Assembly (NCBI GenBank): GCA_018608405.1
Contig: JABAZP010000008.1
Coordinates: 64,886 to 128,885 of the forward strand
Origin: Flavobacteriales bacterium
GTDB taxonomy: Bacteria; Bacteroidota; Bacteroidia; Flavobacteriales_E; Vicingaceae
Reading direction: 5' to 3'
DNA length: 64,000 nt
Of this stretch, positions 53,425-62,102 are shown in pieces (position 1 is the first letter of the stretch; every line of letters begins with the position of its first letter). The notes below the pieces were generated by a model that saw only the letters and a list, made by a program, of their open reading frames with translations, searched no databases and was not told the origin of the DNA. A program made the translations under genes and the position numbers.

Positions 53425-54282
53425 ATGACGCTTACTCCAACCCCACAGCTTCGATATTTTGACGAACGCTATGGTAGAAAAATGACTCAACTCAAACACT
53501 TTGTGGTATTGAGCAAGCTTCAATTGAAGTCTGCCTTTTTTGACGACCAATCACAAACCTATCTTTCATACGAGCAGTTTGATTTTAAGAAATCTGACGA
53601 CTGGGTTGATGCCCTTAGGAATATCGAAAAAATCATTCCTACCGAATCATTTCAATCGCAGAAGAGTTTACAAATTTGTCTTTCAAATACGTTATACACA
53701 CTTGTTCCAAAGGTATTGTTTGACGAAAAAGAGTTGGAAAGTTATTTGAGCTTTAACCATCCACTGGAGGATCAAAGTCAGCTTATTTTCCATTACACCC
53801 CACTAGAAAGTTTCGATGCTGTGGTGGTGTTTGCCATTCCTCGTGGGTTGGAGTTCTTGCTAAAAGCAAAACTACCTCCGTATCAGTTATTGCATTTCTC
53901 TTCCCCAATTTTAGAAGCAGTTGGATTAAATAAGATGAAAGAAAATGAGCTTCTAATCAATATCCAACAAGAGCAATTTGATATAATTTATGCTCCGAAC
54001 GGTAAGCTTTACTTTTTTAACAGTTTCCAATACCAGAGTAAAGAAGACTTTATCTACTTTTTGCTTTACGTAATGGAACAACTTAAGCTAGAACGAGAGA
54101 CGAGCAAACTCATTTTAGTGGGTGAAGTTGAAAAAGAATCACCGCTATATAAGCTGCTTTATACTTACATCAATGAGGTTAGCTTTGGTCAAAAACCTGC
54201 CAACATTCACTTCTCGGCAGTGTTAGGAGAATTGAACGATTACTCAAACGTTAGTTTATTTCATCAGCACTTATGCGGATAG
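53425..54282 (+). CDS. DUF3822 family protein
   Basis: A 285-residue protein from ATG 53425; an alternative ATG at 53389 would overlap the previous gene by 29 bases and add 12 residues. It resembles the Bacteroidota DUF3822 family, an ASKHA-like fold of unknown role that sits beside rsmD and coaD in many genomes. No catalytic residues can be named. It overlaps rsmD by 10 bases. Confidence 0.8.
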   Translation: MTLTPTPQLRYFDERYGRKMTQLKHFVVLSKLQLKSAFFDDQSQTYLSYEQFDFKKSDDWVDALRNIEKIIPTESFQSQKSLQICLSNTLYTLVPKVLFDEKELESYLSFNHPLEDQSQLIFHYTPLESFDAVVVFAIPRGLEFLLKAKLPPYQLLHFSSPILEAVGLNKMKENELLINIQQEQFDIIYAPNGKLYFFNSFQYQSKEDFIYFLLYVMEQLKLERETSKLILVGEVEKESPLYKLLYTYINEVSFGQKPANIHFSAVLGELNDYSNVSLFHQHLCG

Positions 54283-54809
54283 TTAGCGGAACACACAAAG
54301 GGCGAAGATTTTCTCCGCCAAAGGGCTTACCCGTTCGCCCTACAACTGATTTTGCAAAGGAAGGCCTATTCAATATGTTGCGGAACAGAACAGATATTGA
54401 AGATGCCAAAGTATTGGATTTATGCGCAGGAACGGGCAACATGACGTTCGAGTTCGCTTCAAGAGGGGCAGGTTCTGTGTTAGCAGTTGATCAACATGTA
54501 GGATGTATTAAATTCATTAAGAAAGCAGCCTTAGAGTTACAGTTAAACAGCATCACAGCACTTAAGGCAGATGTATTTAAGTTTGTGAACAAACTAAGTC
54601 AGCAATATGATATCATATTCGCAGACCCTCCATATGCTCTTGAAGAGACAATTCATTTACCAAGTACCATTTTCAAAAAAGGTCTGCTAGCAGAAGGTGG
54701 ATTGCTTGTTGTAGAACATGGAAGGGAAACTTCATTTGAAGAACATCCCAACTTCATTTCCACTAGGAAATTCGGAAATGTTAACTTTACTTTCTTCGAA
54801 GAAAGCTAA
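54273..54809 (+). CDS. rsmD: 16S rRNA m2G966 methyltransferase RsmD
   Basis: A 178-residue SAM methyltransferase that modifies 16S rRNA. It has the N-terminal RIVSGTHKGRRF, VRPTTDFAKEGLFNML, the SAM motif VLDLCAGTGNM and the catalytic ADPPY. Length is standard. It is directly upstream of coaD, a conserved pair. Confidence 0.95.
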   Translation: MRIVSGTHKGRRFSPPKGLPVRPTTDFAKEGLFNMLRNRTDIEDAKVLDLCAGTGNMTFEFASRGAGSVLAVDQHVGCIKFIKKAALELQLNSITALKADVFKFVNKLSQQYDIIFADPPYALEETIHLPSTIFKKGLLAEGGLLVVEHGRETSFEEHPNFISTRKFGNVNFTFFEES

Positions 54810-54813
54810 ACAC

Positions 54814-55272
54814 ATGAAAAAAATAGCCATTTTCCCAGGTTCCTTCGACCCAATTACCTTGGGCCACACCTCTATTATAAAAAGAGCACTTCCATTATTC
54901 GATAAAATTATCGTTGCCATAGGAACCAACTCATCTAAGCAATACATGTTTGACTTGCAGCAACGTAAAAAGTGGATTGAGCAATGCTTTGCCAACGAAC
55001 CTAATGTTGAAGTAGACATTTACCAAGGTTTAACCGTTGATTACTGTGAAAAAGTACAAGCAAAATACATTTTAAGAGGCCTAAGAAATCAATTGGATTA
55101 TGAATACGAGCACACCATTGCTCAAATGAACAGAAAGCTAAATGACGAAATTGAAACCGTTTTTCTATTTACAGAATTAGAGTATGCCACAATAAATTCA
55201 ACTACTGTGCGTGATATCATTCGCCACGGTGGCGATGCAAACCAATTTTTACCCAAAGAAATAACCATTTAA
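54814..55272 (+). CDS. coaD: Phosphopantetheine adenylyltransferase
   Basis: A 152-residue enzyme of coenzyme A synthesis. The nucleotidyltransferase motif GSFDPITLGH is at residues 9-18 and the second motif is STTVRDI near the C-terminus. The frame is open from 54718, but ATG 54814 gives the usual start MKKIAIFPGSFDP and 4-base spacing from rsmD. Confidence 0.96.
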   Translation: MKKIAIFPGSFDPITLGHTSIIKRALPLFDKIIVAIGTNSSKQYMFDLQQRKKWIEQCFANEPNVEVDIYQGLTVDYCEKVQAKYILRGLRNQLDYEYEHTIAQMNRKLNDEIETVFLFTELEYATINSTTVRDIIRHGGDANQFLPKEITI

Positions 55273-55276
55273 TCGA

Positions 55277-56647
55277 ATGATTCGGAACACCTTCGCTTTA
55301 TTGTTTACACTATTAATCAGTCTGCAACTGATAGCTGATGAGACTGTTATTCAAGGAAGCATTAAAGGTTTCGACTCTAAAACGATAAAAGTTGGCGTTT
55401 ACAGCGACTACATAACCAATGAAAAGGAATGGTTAAATGAGCAAGTAATAATAAATGGAAATTTTAAACTGAGCATCAACTTAGACGAAATAAAACAAGT
55501 TATCCTTAGAATTGAAGATAAAGAAACGAGCTTATTTGCCGAAGTTGGGCAAGTTTATAATGTTTCCCTAACATTTGACGAAGAGGCCAATCGTGGCCAA
55601 TCTTTTAATAAGTTTTTGAACCTTAGCTTCCCTTTTCCTAAAGCAACCGAGCTCAACCAGCAAATCAAAAGTTTCAATAAAGCATACCAAGATTTTTTCG
55701 AGCAGAATTATGCAAAAATGATGTACAAAGGAGCCAATAAAGAAACGGAAGCCTTTCTAACTTCATGGAGAAAAAAAGCAGAAAGTAAAGAGCTTGCCTT
55801 TCTTAAAAATTACATTATTTACGCCTTGGCAAATCTGGAAGACATTCGAGGAGGAAGTAATGTTACCTTGGAAAATACCTTTGTAAAAGGTCAACCGATT
55901 CTCTATCACCACAAAGAATACATGAATTTCTTCGCGCAGTTTTACCAAGAAGATTTTGACCAACTGACCATAAAAAGCGGTAGTCAGAAGATGATGAAAG
56001 CGTTAATGTTTGAAGAGTCGCTAGACCGGACCTTGGAGGAGTTGAACATATTGAAAAACTTCGAAAGTGTTGAACTAACTGAGCTTTACCTGCTCTATGG
56101 ACTTTTTGAGGTCAACCATAAAAAGGTAATTAATCAAGAAAGTAGCCAAAAGATACTTCAAGAAATTACAAAAAAAGGTCAAAATCAGGAAAACAAAGAA
56201 ATAGCCGGCAACATTCTAAAAGCCCTAGAACGTTATGGAAAGTCTATGGAGGCGTTCAACTTCACGTTATTAGACGCAAATGGTAAAGAGCATTCTTTAA
56301 CAGATTACAAAGGAAAGCAGGTTTACCTCAGCTTTTGGTCCAATACTTCCATTCCAAGTTTACGGGAGTTAAAAGTGATGCAAAAACTACATTCAGAATA
56401 TGGTGACAAAGTACACTTTGTGAGCATTAACCTGGATGACGACCCTAGCATCAACAAGTCTGTAGCCCAAGCAAATAAATACACGTGGGACTTTTTGCAT
56501 TTTGGCGGCGATTATCAATTAAGAGAAGCTTATCAAATAACAACGGTTCCAACTTACTTTTTAATTAACGAGCAAGGCGGCATTAGCAAAGCGTTTGCAG
56601 AAGGACCAATTGAAATGGAACGTACTTTTTTTAATACGTTGAAGTAG
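55277..56647 (+). CDS. TlpA-like thioredoxin-fold protein without CxxC
   Basis: A 456-residue exported protein: signal peptide (about 1-21), a beta-sandwich of the DUF4369 kind (about 24-110), a helical middle, and a C-terminal TlpA/AhpC-like thioredoxin fold (about 325-456). Where such proteins have WCxxC, this one reads WSNTSIPS, so both redox cysteines are missing. The cis-Pro region TTVPTYFLI is kept. It is therefore probably not a disulfide reductase; it may bind a partner or a substrate. Confidence 0.85.
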   Translation: MIRNTFALLFTLLISLQLIADETVIQGSIKGFDSKTIKVGVYSDYITNEKEWLNEQVIINGNFKLSINLDEIKQVILRIEDKETSLFAEVGQVYNVSLTFDEEANRGQSFNKFLNLSFPFPKATELNQQIKSFNKAYQDFFEQNYAKMMYKGANKETEAFLTSWRKKAESKELAFLKNYIIYALANLEDIRGGSNVTLENTFVKGQPILYHHKEYMNFFAQFYQEDFDQLTIKSGSQKMMKALMFEESLDRTLEELNILKNFESVELTELYLLYGLFEVNHKKVINQESSQKILQEITKKGQNQENKEIAGNILKALERYGKSMEAFNFTLLDANGKEHSLTDYKGKQVYLSFWSNTSIPSLRELKVMQKLHSEYGDKVHFVSINLDDDPSINKSVAQANKYTWDFLHFGGDYQLREAYQITTVPTYFLINEQGGISKAFAEGPIEMERTFFNTLK

Positions 56648-56651
56648 CGTT

Positions 56652-57050
56652 TCAATAAACGTACTTCTCAAAATATAGCTTCCCAGAATCATCCTGCAAC
56701 ACCAACTTTCGAGCATTCACATGCAAAATTTGTAAAGAAGTTGTGTCTGATGTAGAAAGTACCAAGTCGCCCTCTTCTACCCAATAGGATCCAATTTCTT
56801 CGCCTTCAAAAGTCTTTTGAAAATTCCCTTTTGAACTAAAAACAATTCCCAATCGCCTACCTTCGGTATGGAAAAGAGCCGAATCTACCTCATAGTGAAA
56901 ACTTTCGTATTCCATTACCTTCATGGTAGCCCCCCAATTGCCGTGCAAGCGATCAAAGAGTTCTTCATCTGACAATTGCTTTCTGCATGAAACAAACGCA
57001 AGAGCAACCACCAAAAAAGTTAAACCAAGATATGTGAAACGCTTAAACAA
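56652..57050 (-). CDS. Lipocalin-like lipoprotein
   Basis: A 132-residue predicted lipoprotein with lipobox FVSC (Cys22) and a small beta barrel-like mature part ([16 protein letters not shown] and [13 protein letters not shown]) resembling lipocalin-like or DUF-type envelope proteins. Its start overlaps the tyrS stop by 8 bases, so it is probably translated from the tyrS transcript. Function unknown. Confidence 0.7.
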   Translation of the reverse strand: MFKRFTYLGLTFLVVALAFVSCRKQLSDEELFDRLHGNWGATMKVMEYESFHYEVDSALFHTEGRRLGIVFSSKGNFQKTFEGEEIGSYWVEEGDLVLSTSDTTSLQILHVNARKLVLQDDSGKLYFEKYVY

Positions 57051-58320
57051 CTGTAATCAGGTAATAATTTTTCTTCCCTTTTTGCAGCAAAACATACTTA
57101 TCCAATATAAGGTCTGCTAATGAAACCATCTTATCAAGGTTCACTTTTTCTTTATTCACACTCACTCCATTGTTTTGAATCATTCTACGAGCTTCACCAT
57201 TCGAGCCAAAAGCTTTTGCTGAAGTAACTGTGAAGTCTATAATCCCCTGTCCTTCTTCCAAAATGGCTATTGAAATTTCTGCTTGAGGAACTCCTTCAAA
57301 TACACTCAATAAATCTCTTTCTGAAAGGCCTTTTAAACTTTCCGCAGTAGAATTTCCAAATAGAATATTTGATGCTGCAATGGCGTTGTCCAATTCCTCT
57401 TGAGAGTGCACTCGGATGGTAATGTCTTCTGCCAATGCTTTTTGAAGTACTCGTAAATGAGGCGCTTCCGCATGTTGCTTTTCTAATTCTAAAATTTCTT
57501 CTTGAGGCTTCAAGGTAAATATTCGAATATACTTCCCTGCATCTTCATCGGAAGTGTTCAACCAAAATTGGTAAAATTTGTACGGTGAAGTTTTCTCAGC
57601 ATCTAGCCAAACATTCCCTCCTTCAGATTTTCCAAACTTGCTACCGTCAGCTTTTGTAATTAACGGACAAGTTAACGCAAAGGCTTCGCTATCTGACTTT
57701 CTTCGAATAAATTCTGTTCCTGTGACAATGTTTCCCCACTGATCTGAACCACCCATTTGAAGCTTGCAATTTTTATGTTGGTTCAACCAAAAGAAGTCAT
57801 AACCTTGAATAAGTTGGTAAGAAAACTCAGTAAAGGAAATCCCGGTTTCTAAACGCTTTTTAACTGAGTCTTTTGCCATCATGTAATTCACGGTAATGTG
57901 CTTGCCGGCATCCCGTAAAAAGTCCAAAAAAGAAAATTCCTTAAACCAATCGTAGTTGTTTACCAACTCTGCAGCGTTCTTAGCATCTGAATCAAAATCA
58001 AGAAATTTTGCTAACTGCTTTTTCTGGCACTCTAAGTTGTGGTTCAGTAATTCCTCCGATAAAAATTTTCGCTCTTCAGATTTACCTGAAGGATCACCTA
58101 CCATTCCTGTAGCTCCGCCAACTAAAGCGATGGGTTTATGACCTGCATTTTGAAAATGAGTTAACAACATAATAGGCGCCAAGTTTCCAATGTGCAAAGA
58201 ATCGGCAGTAGGATCGAAACCAACATAACCCGTTGTCATTTCCTTGTTCAGTTGTTCTTGTGTGTTCGGAGTGATGTTGTGAATCATCCCTCTCCATTCT
58301 AACTCTGCTACAAAATCCAT
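57043..58320 (-). CDS. tyrS: Tyrosyl-tRNA synthetase
   Basis: A 425-residue class I synthetase. The HIGH-type motif is in [10 protein letters not shown], the KMSKS-type loop is KFGKSEGG, and a C-terminal S4-like RNA-binding domain covers about 355-425. ATG 58320 is chosen over 58353 because it gives the usual [12 protein letters not shown] start. A TACCTTTG -7 element lies at 58344-58337 on the minus strand. Confidence 0.96.
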   Translation of the reverse strand: MDFVAELEWRGMIHNITPNTQEQLNKEMTTGYVGFDPTADSLHIGNLAPIMLLTHFQNAGHKPIALVGGATGMVGDPSGKSEERKFLSEELLNHNLECQKKQLAKFLDFDSDAKNAAELVNNYDWFKEFSFLDFLRDAGKHITVNYMMAKDSVKKRLETGISFTEFSYQLIQGYDFFWLNQHKNCKLQMGGSDQWGNIVTGTEFIRRKSDSEAFALTCPLITKADGSKFGKSEGGNVWLDAEKTSPYKFYQFWLNTSDEDAGKYIRIFTLKPQEEILELEKQHAEAPHLRVLQKALAEDITIRVHSQEELDNAIAASNILFGNSTAESLKGLSERDLLSVFEGVPQAEISIAILEEGQGIIDFTVTSAKAFGSNGEARRMIQNNGVSVNKEKVNLDKMVSLADLILDKYVLLQKGKKNYYLITVV

Positions 58321-58357
58321 TTTCAAAAAATTTCGGCAAAGGTAAGTATTCAATAGT

Positions 58358-58392
58358 GGAATGTGGAGTGTAGAATGTGAAATGAAGAATGA
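58358..58392. repeat. Degenerate heptanucleotide tandem repeat
   Basis: Five consecutive 7-base units: GGAATGT, GGAGTGT, AGAATGT, GAAATGA, AGAATGA. They form a purine/T-rich low-complexity tract between the divergent tyrS and epimerase genes. Confidence 0.7.
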
Positions 58393-58410
58393 TAAAAAAG
58401 TCTTGATTTT

Positions 58411-58445
58411 TGTCTTTGCGAAGGAGGAACGACTGTGGTAATCTC
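58411..58445. repeat. REP-like GTCATTGCGAGGAGGAACGA-type repeat remnant
   Basis: The stretch from TGTCTTTGCG to GGTAATCTC closely follows the short repeat GTCATTGCGA...GGAACGAC...GCAATCTC that is dispersed in many bacterial genomes, including Bacteroidota. This copy differs at a few positions. Recognition is from memory of that repeat class; only one copy lies in this window. Confidence 0.5.
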
Positions 58446-58506
58446 AAAAATCATTACCTCAAACTTAAATAGACAGGAGTTAAACCGAACCTTGCCCTTT
58501 ATACGG

Positions 58507-58514
58507 TATTTTTG
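58507..58514 (+). promoter_or_regulatory. -7 promoter element of epimerase gene
   Basis: TATTTTTG matches TAnnTTTG and ends four bases before ATG 58519, so the message is predicted to be leaderless. This also favours 58519 over the earlier in-frame start at 58435. No -33 TTG at normal spacing. Confidence 0.45.
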
Positions 58515-58518
58515 CAAC

Positions 58519-59517
58519 ATGATTTTAGTAACCGGCGGAACGGGATTAGTAGGGAGTCATTTACTGCATTTGTTGTTGAAAAATGGCGAAAAAGTAAAAG
58601 CCACTTACCGTTCAACTACGAGTCTTGAGAAAACCAAAAACGTGTTTGCCAGTTACAGTGCCATCGAACTTTTTGACCAAATTAACTGGGTACAAGCTGA
58701 TATTGCTGATTACTTTAGTTTAAAAGATATTTTTGATGACATAAGCCACGTGTATCATTGTGCAGCAGTTGTTTCTTTCGATAGAAGGAAAAGCGACCAG
58801 ATGTATGAAATTAATGTGGAGGGAACTAAAAACATGGTCAACTTGAGTTTGGAGTTTAGCATTGACAAGTTTTGTTTCGTGAGCTCTGTAGCAAGTTTAG
58901 GAAGCTATGCCGATGGCCGCTGCACCGATGAGGAAGCCATTTGGACGCACAGTGACGAAACCTCTTATTACTCCATTACCAAATATTACGCGGAGAACGA
59001 AGTTTGGAGAGCAGCAGAAGAAGGGCTCAATACAGTTATCGTGAACCCTGCCACCATTATCGGCTTTGGCAATTGGGAAGAAACAAGCACTGCAATAATC
59101 AAAAGAGTCTCTGACGGTTTAAATTATTACACACCTGGCAGTAATGCCTTTATTGGCGTTAACGATGTGGCTAAGGCCATGCACCAACTCATGAATTCTT
59201 CCATTTCTGATCAACGCTTCATTTTGGCAGCAAACAACTGGAGCTTTCAAAAGCTATTTACCCACATTGCAAAAGGCTTAGGTAAAAAGACGCCGCAAAA
59301 AGCCGCGCCGCGATGGTTAGCCAACTTGTTAAGAAGGTTAGATGAAGTAAGGTATTTCATTTTCGGCAGCAAAACTGTTTTGACCAAACAGAGCGTAAAC
59401 ACTGCCTACAAAAAGAAATGTTTCTCCGCTGAAAAAATTATAAAAGAACTACAGTTTGAATTCGAATCGATGGATTTGGTGATTGAGAAAGTAACTGGGC
59501 AGTTTAAGAGTGCATAG
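58519..59517 (+). CDS. NAD-dependent epimerase/dehydratase (extended SDR)
   Basis: A 332-residue Rossmann-fold protein with the N-terminal TGGTGLVGSHLL (5-16) coenzyme motif, the SSVASLGS strand and the catalytic YYSITKYYAE (Tyr-x3-Lys). It resembles dihydroflavonol-reductase-type SDRs. Substrate unknown; sugar or steroid-like ketones are possible. The ATG at 58519 begins the fold directly and follows a -7 element; upstream in-frame codons add nothing family-like. Confidence 0.88.
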   Translation: MILVTGGTGLVGSHLLHLLLKNGEKVKATYRSTTSLEKTKNVFASYSAIELFDQINWVQADIADYFSLKDIFDDISHVYHCAAVVSFDRRKSDQMYEINVEGTKNMVNLSLEFSIDKFCFVSSVASLGSYADGRCTDEEAIWTHSDETSYYSITKYYAENEVWRAAEEGLNTVIVNPATIIGFGNWEETSTAIIKRVSDGLNYYTPGSNAFIGVNDVAKAMHQLMNSSISDQRFILAANNWSFQKLFTHIAKGLGKKTPQKAAPRWLANLLRRLDEVRYFIFGSKTVLTKQSVNTAYKKKCFSAEKIIKELQFEFESMDLVIEKVTGQFKSA

Positions 59518-59604
59518 GTTACTGTGTTTCCCTCACTAAGCAGGACCTTTAAGCTCGTCTTTAAAAGAAAATGAGATGACCTTTTTAATTGCTCAATGTG
59601 TTAA

Positions 59605-61092
59605 CTACTTCAACTCCTCTATAATCTTCCGGTCATTTGCCAAGCGCGGCAATTTGTTCTGCCCACCCAATTTCCCTTGGGACTTCATGTAGTTTTGGAA
59701 ACCGTCTTTTTGAATAGGCTTGATTTTTAAGGCTTGTAGCATTTTACCTTCCAACAAATCTTTGTAGTACGAATTGAGTTCAGTCATTTTACTATTCAGC
59801 ACTGTGGCAAACTCAACAGAGTCAATTCCTTGCGCCTTAAATTCTATGGCCCATTCGTGAAAAGGCAACTCACCATTAATAGATTCTGTTTGCGGTGCCA
59901 AGTGAAATTCTACAACCTCAATTCCTGTTTTCTCTGAAGCAAAAGCAATTGCTTTTTCTACTTCTTCGGCAATAACATGCTCCCCAAAGGCAGAAGTAAA
60001 GTGTTTGATTCTCCCGGTTACAACAATTCGATAGGGCGATGATGAAACAAAGCGAACGGTGTCACCAATGTTATAGCCCCACAACCCTGCATTGGTATTT
60101 AAAACGAGTACGTAATTTTTATTTAACTCTACCCCACTCAAGCTAACTCGCGTTGGGTTTGCGGTTCCAAATTCTTCAGCAGGAATAAATTCATAAAAAA
60201 TTCCCGAATTCAGCAGCAACAACATACCTTCTTCCTTTTGTGAATCTTGGTAGGCGATAAAACCTTCTGAAGCAGGATACAACTCAATTGAATCAATTCG
60301 TTTGCCAATCAAACTTTCCATGGTATGGCGATATGGCTCGTAATTCACTCCACCATAAATAAATAGGGAAAAGTCTGGAAATATTTCTTTAATGCTTTTT
60401 TTACCTGATTTCTCAATCAGTTTTTCAAAATACATTTGAACCCAGGGCGGAATTCCACTAATCAAACTCATGCGCTGTTTCAGCGTTTCATCACAAACAG
60501 CATCTACCTTGGTTTCCCAATCATCAATAGTGTTGGTTGCCAAAGATGGCAAACGATTGCGTTGTAAATAACCTGGCACATGGTGCGCCACAATTCCCGA
60601 CAGTCGGCCAACGGGAATGGGTCCACTTGTATCTAATTCAGGACTTCCTTGTAAAAAAATCATTTTGTGGTTCACAAAGTCCGCTTTGCCAGTTTCGGCA
60701 ATGTAATGCAGAATGGCATCTCTCGCCGCTTGAATGTGGTAAGGGATAGATTCTTTCGTTATGGGAATGTACTTTGCTCCTGAAGTAGTACCTGAAGTCT
60801 TGCTTAAATAAATAGGCTTTCCGGGCCACAAAACATCTTCCTCGCCTTTTTTTACCCGATCGGCATATTCGCGTAAGCCTTCGTAATCGTGTACAGGAAC
60901 AGCTTTTTTAAAATCTTCGTAATTGTGAATATTTTCGAAATCGTGGTCTTTTCCAAATGCAGTTTTTCTTGCTGCTGCAATGAGCGAAAGAAAAACGGCT
61001 TCTTGAGTTTCTAGTGGTTTTTCAGACCATTTTCTGACATTCTTCACCGCCAATTTTGCAAACGGTTTACTCAAACTAGCTTTTAAGCCCAT
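59605..61092 (-). CDS. GH3-family acyl-adenylating protein
   Basis: A 495-residue protein of the GH3 auxin-responsive family (ANL-type adenylating enzymes). It has the ATP-binding SKTSGTTSGAKYIPIT, YPASEGFIAYQ and the LWGYNIGDTVRF region. Plant members join amino acids to acyl acids; the bacterial role is not known. It lies 1 base after the M23 peptidase gene, so they are co-transcribed. Confidence 0.88.
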   Translation of the reverse strand: MGLKASLSKPFAKLAVKNVRKWSEKPLETQEAVFLSLIAAARKTAFGKDHDFENIHNYEDFKKAVPVHDYEGLREYADRVKKGEEDVLWPGKPIYLSKTSGTTSGAKYIPITKESIPYHIQAARDAILHYIAETGKADFVNHKMIFLQGSPELDTSGPIPVGRLSGIVAHHVPGYLQRNRLPSLATNTIDDWETKVDAVCDETLKQRMSLISGIPPWVQMYFEKLIEKSGKKSIKEIFPDFSLFIYGGVNYEPYRHTMESLIGKRIDSIELYPASEGFIAYQDSQKEEGMLLLLNSGIFYEFIPAEEFGTANPTRVSLSGVELNKNYVLVLNTNAGLWGYNIGDTVRFVSSSPYRIVVTGRIKHFTSAFGEHVIAEEVEKAIAFASEKTGIEVVEFHLAPQTESINGELPFHEWAIEFKAQGIDSVEFATVLNSKMTELNSYYKDLLEGKMLQALKIKPIQKDGFQNYMKSQGKLGGQNKLPRLANDRKIIEELK

Positions 61093-61093
61093 A

Positions 61094-61954
61094 TTAGAAA
61101 TTTACGAAGTCTTTTGGGTTTAATGGTTTCCCTTCTTTCCAAAGTTCAAAGTGCAGGTGCGGTCCTGTTGTCAACTCTCCTGAATTACCCACAATTGCAA
61201 TTGCATCACCTGCCTTTACTTGATCTCCAACCTTTTTCAATAAAACAGAATTGTGTTTATAGTTGGAAATAATATTGTTGGAATGCTGCAGCTGAATTAC
61301 ATATCCTGTTTCTACTGTCCACTCCGCAAAAACAACGGTTCCTTCCAAGGTAGCTTTAATTGCTTCATTTTTAGGCGCTACTATGTCTATTCCAAAGTGT
61401 TCCTTGGCAGGATCAAACTCGCTGGTTATGGTCCCTTGTAGGGGTGTAAAAAAATAAAACTGCTTGGCTATATTTTCTTTTTCATCCGTTAACGAGTATG
61501 AGTCTTCTCGTTCCACATATTCTCTCAGCATTGAATCTTCTTTCGACTTAACTAAAGGATTTTCTGGTAAAACAACATCTTGATTTGCTTTGTATATAGA
61601 ATCTTTTGAAAGCGGTAAATCCCCTTTTAAAGCACCTTGAATATTTCTTAAGTATGCAGAGTTTCTCAGTAATTCACTTTCTAATGAATCCGTTCGGAAG
61701 ACCATTGTTGTTAAATCTTCTCTCAAACTAACGTCTGTATAGCCGGGAATTGATTCTCTTAACGGAGTGTAAATAATCACCACTGAAACCAAAACAATCA
61801 GAACCACTACGAACGTCAATATCAGCGTTAGTAAATTTAGTGGCGAAAGTCGGTAAGAAAACCGCTCTTCAAAACTGGCATCATTTAGAATAACAAGGCG
61901 ATACTTGTTCTTCAGTTTCTTTATTATTCGCTTTTTTGTAGTTTCTTTTTCCAT
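61094..61954 (-). CDS. M23/LytM-family peptidase
   Basis: A 286-residue membrane-anchored endopeptidase. One membrane helix (about 45-68) is followed by a linker and a LytM domain (about 185-285) with zinc ligands in HFGIDI and HLHF. It probably cuts peptidoglycan cross-links or regulates such enzymes. ATG 61954 (MEKETTKK) is preferred over 61975. First gene of an operon with the GH3-family gene. Confidence 0.9.
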   Translation of the reverse strand: MEKETTKKRIIKKLKNKYRLVILNDASFEERFSYRLSPLNLLTLILTFVVVLIVLVSVVIIYTPLRESIPGYTDVSLREDLTTMVFRTDSLESELLRNSAYLRNIQGALKGDLPLSKDSIYKANQDVVLPENPLVKSKEDSMLREYVEREDSYSLTDEKENIAKQFYFFTPLQGTITSEFDPAKEHFGIDIVAPKNEAIKATLEGTVVFAEWTVETGYVIQLQHSNNIISNYKHNSVLLKKVGDQVKAGDAIAIVGNSGELTTGPHLHFELWKEGKPLNPKDFVNF

Positions 61955-62067
61955 GGTTTGGCAAAGTCTTTTCAAATATCCGAATATTTATACCACACGA
62001 ATCATCTGCAAGGCACTTTTCGTGATACTTTAACTAATTTTGTAAATTCAAATTTTCACATACTAAT

Positions 62068-62082
62068 CTGTGACTTTCACAG
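62068..62082. repeat. Short hairpin upstream of PorW-like gene
   Basis: CTGTGA, a CTT loop and TCACAG form a perfect 6-base stem between the divergent M23 and PorW-like genes. A TAATTTTG -7-like element is at 62035-62042. A regulatory role is only possible. Confidence 0.35.
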
Positions 62083-62102
62083 TTAACTGAAAAAGAATTT
62101 AT

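Noticed and set aside
62068-62082. CRP-type site TGTGA...TCACA
   Set aside because: The half-sites are three bases apart instead of six, and it is better described as a small hairpin.
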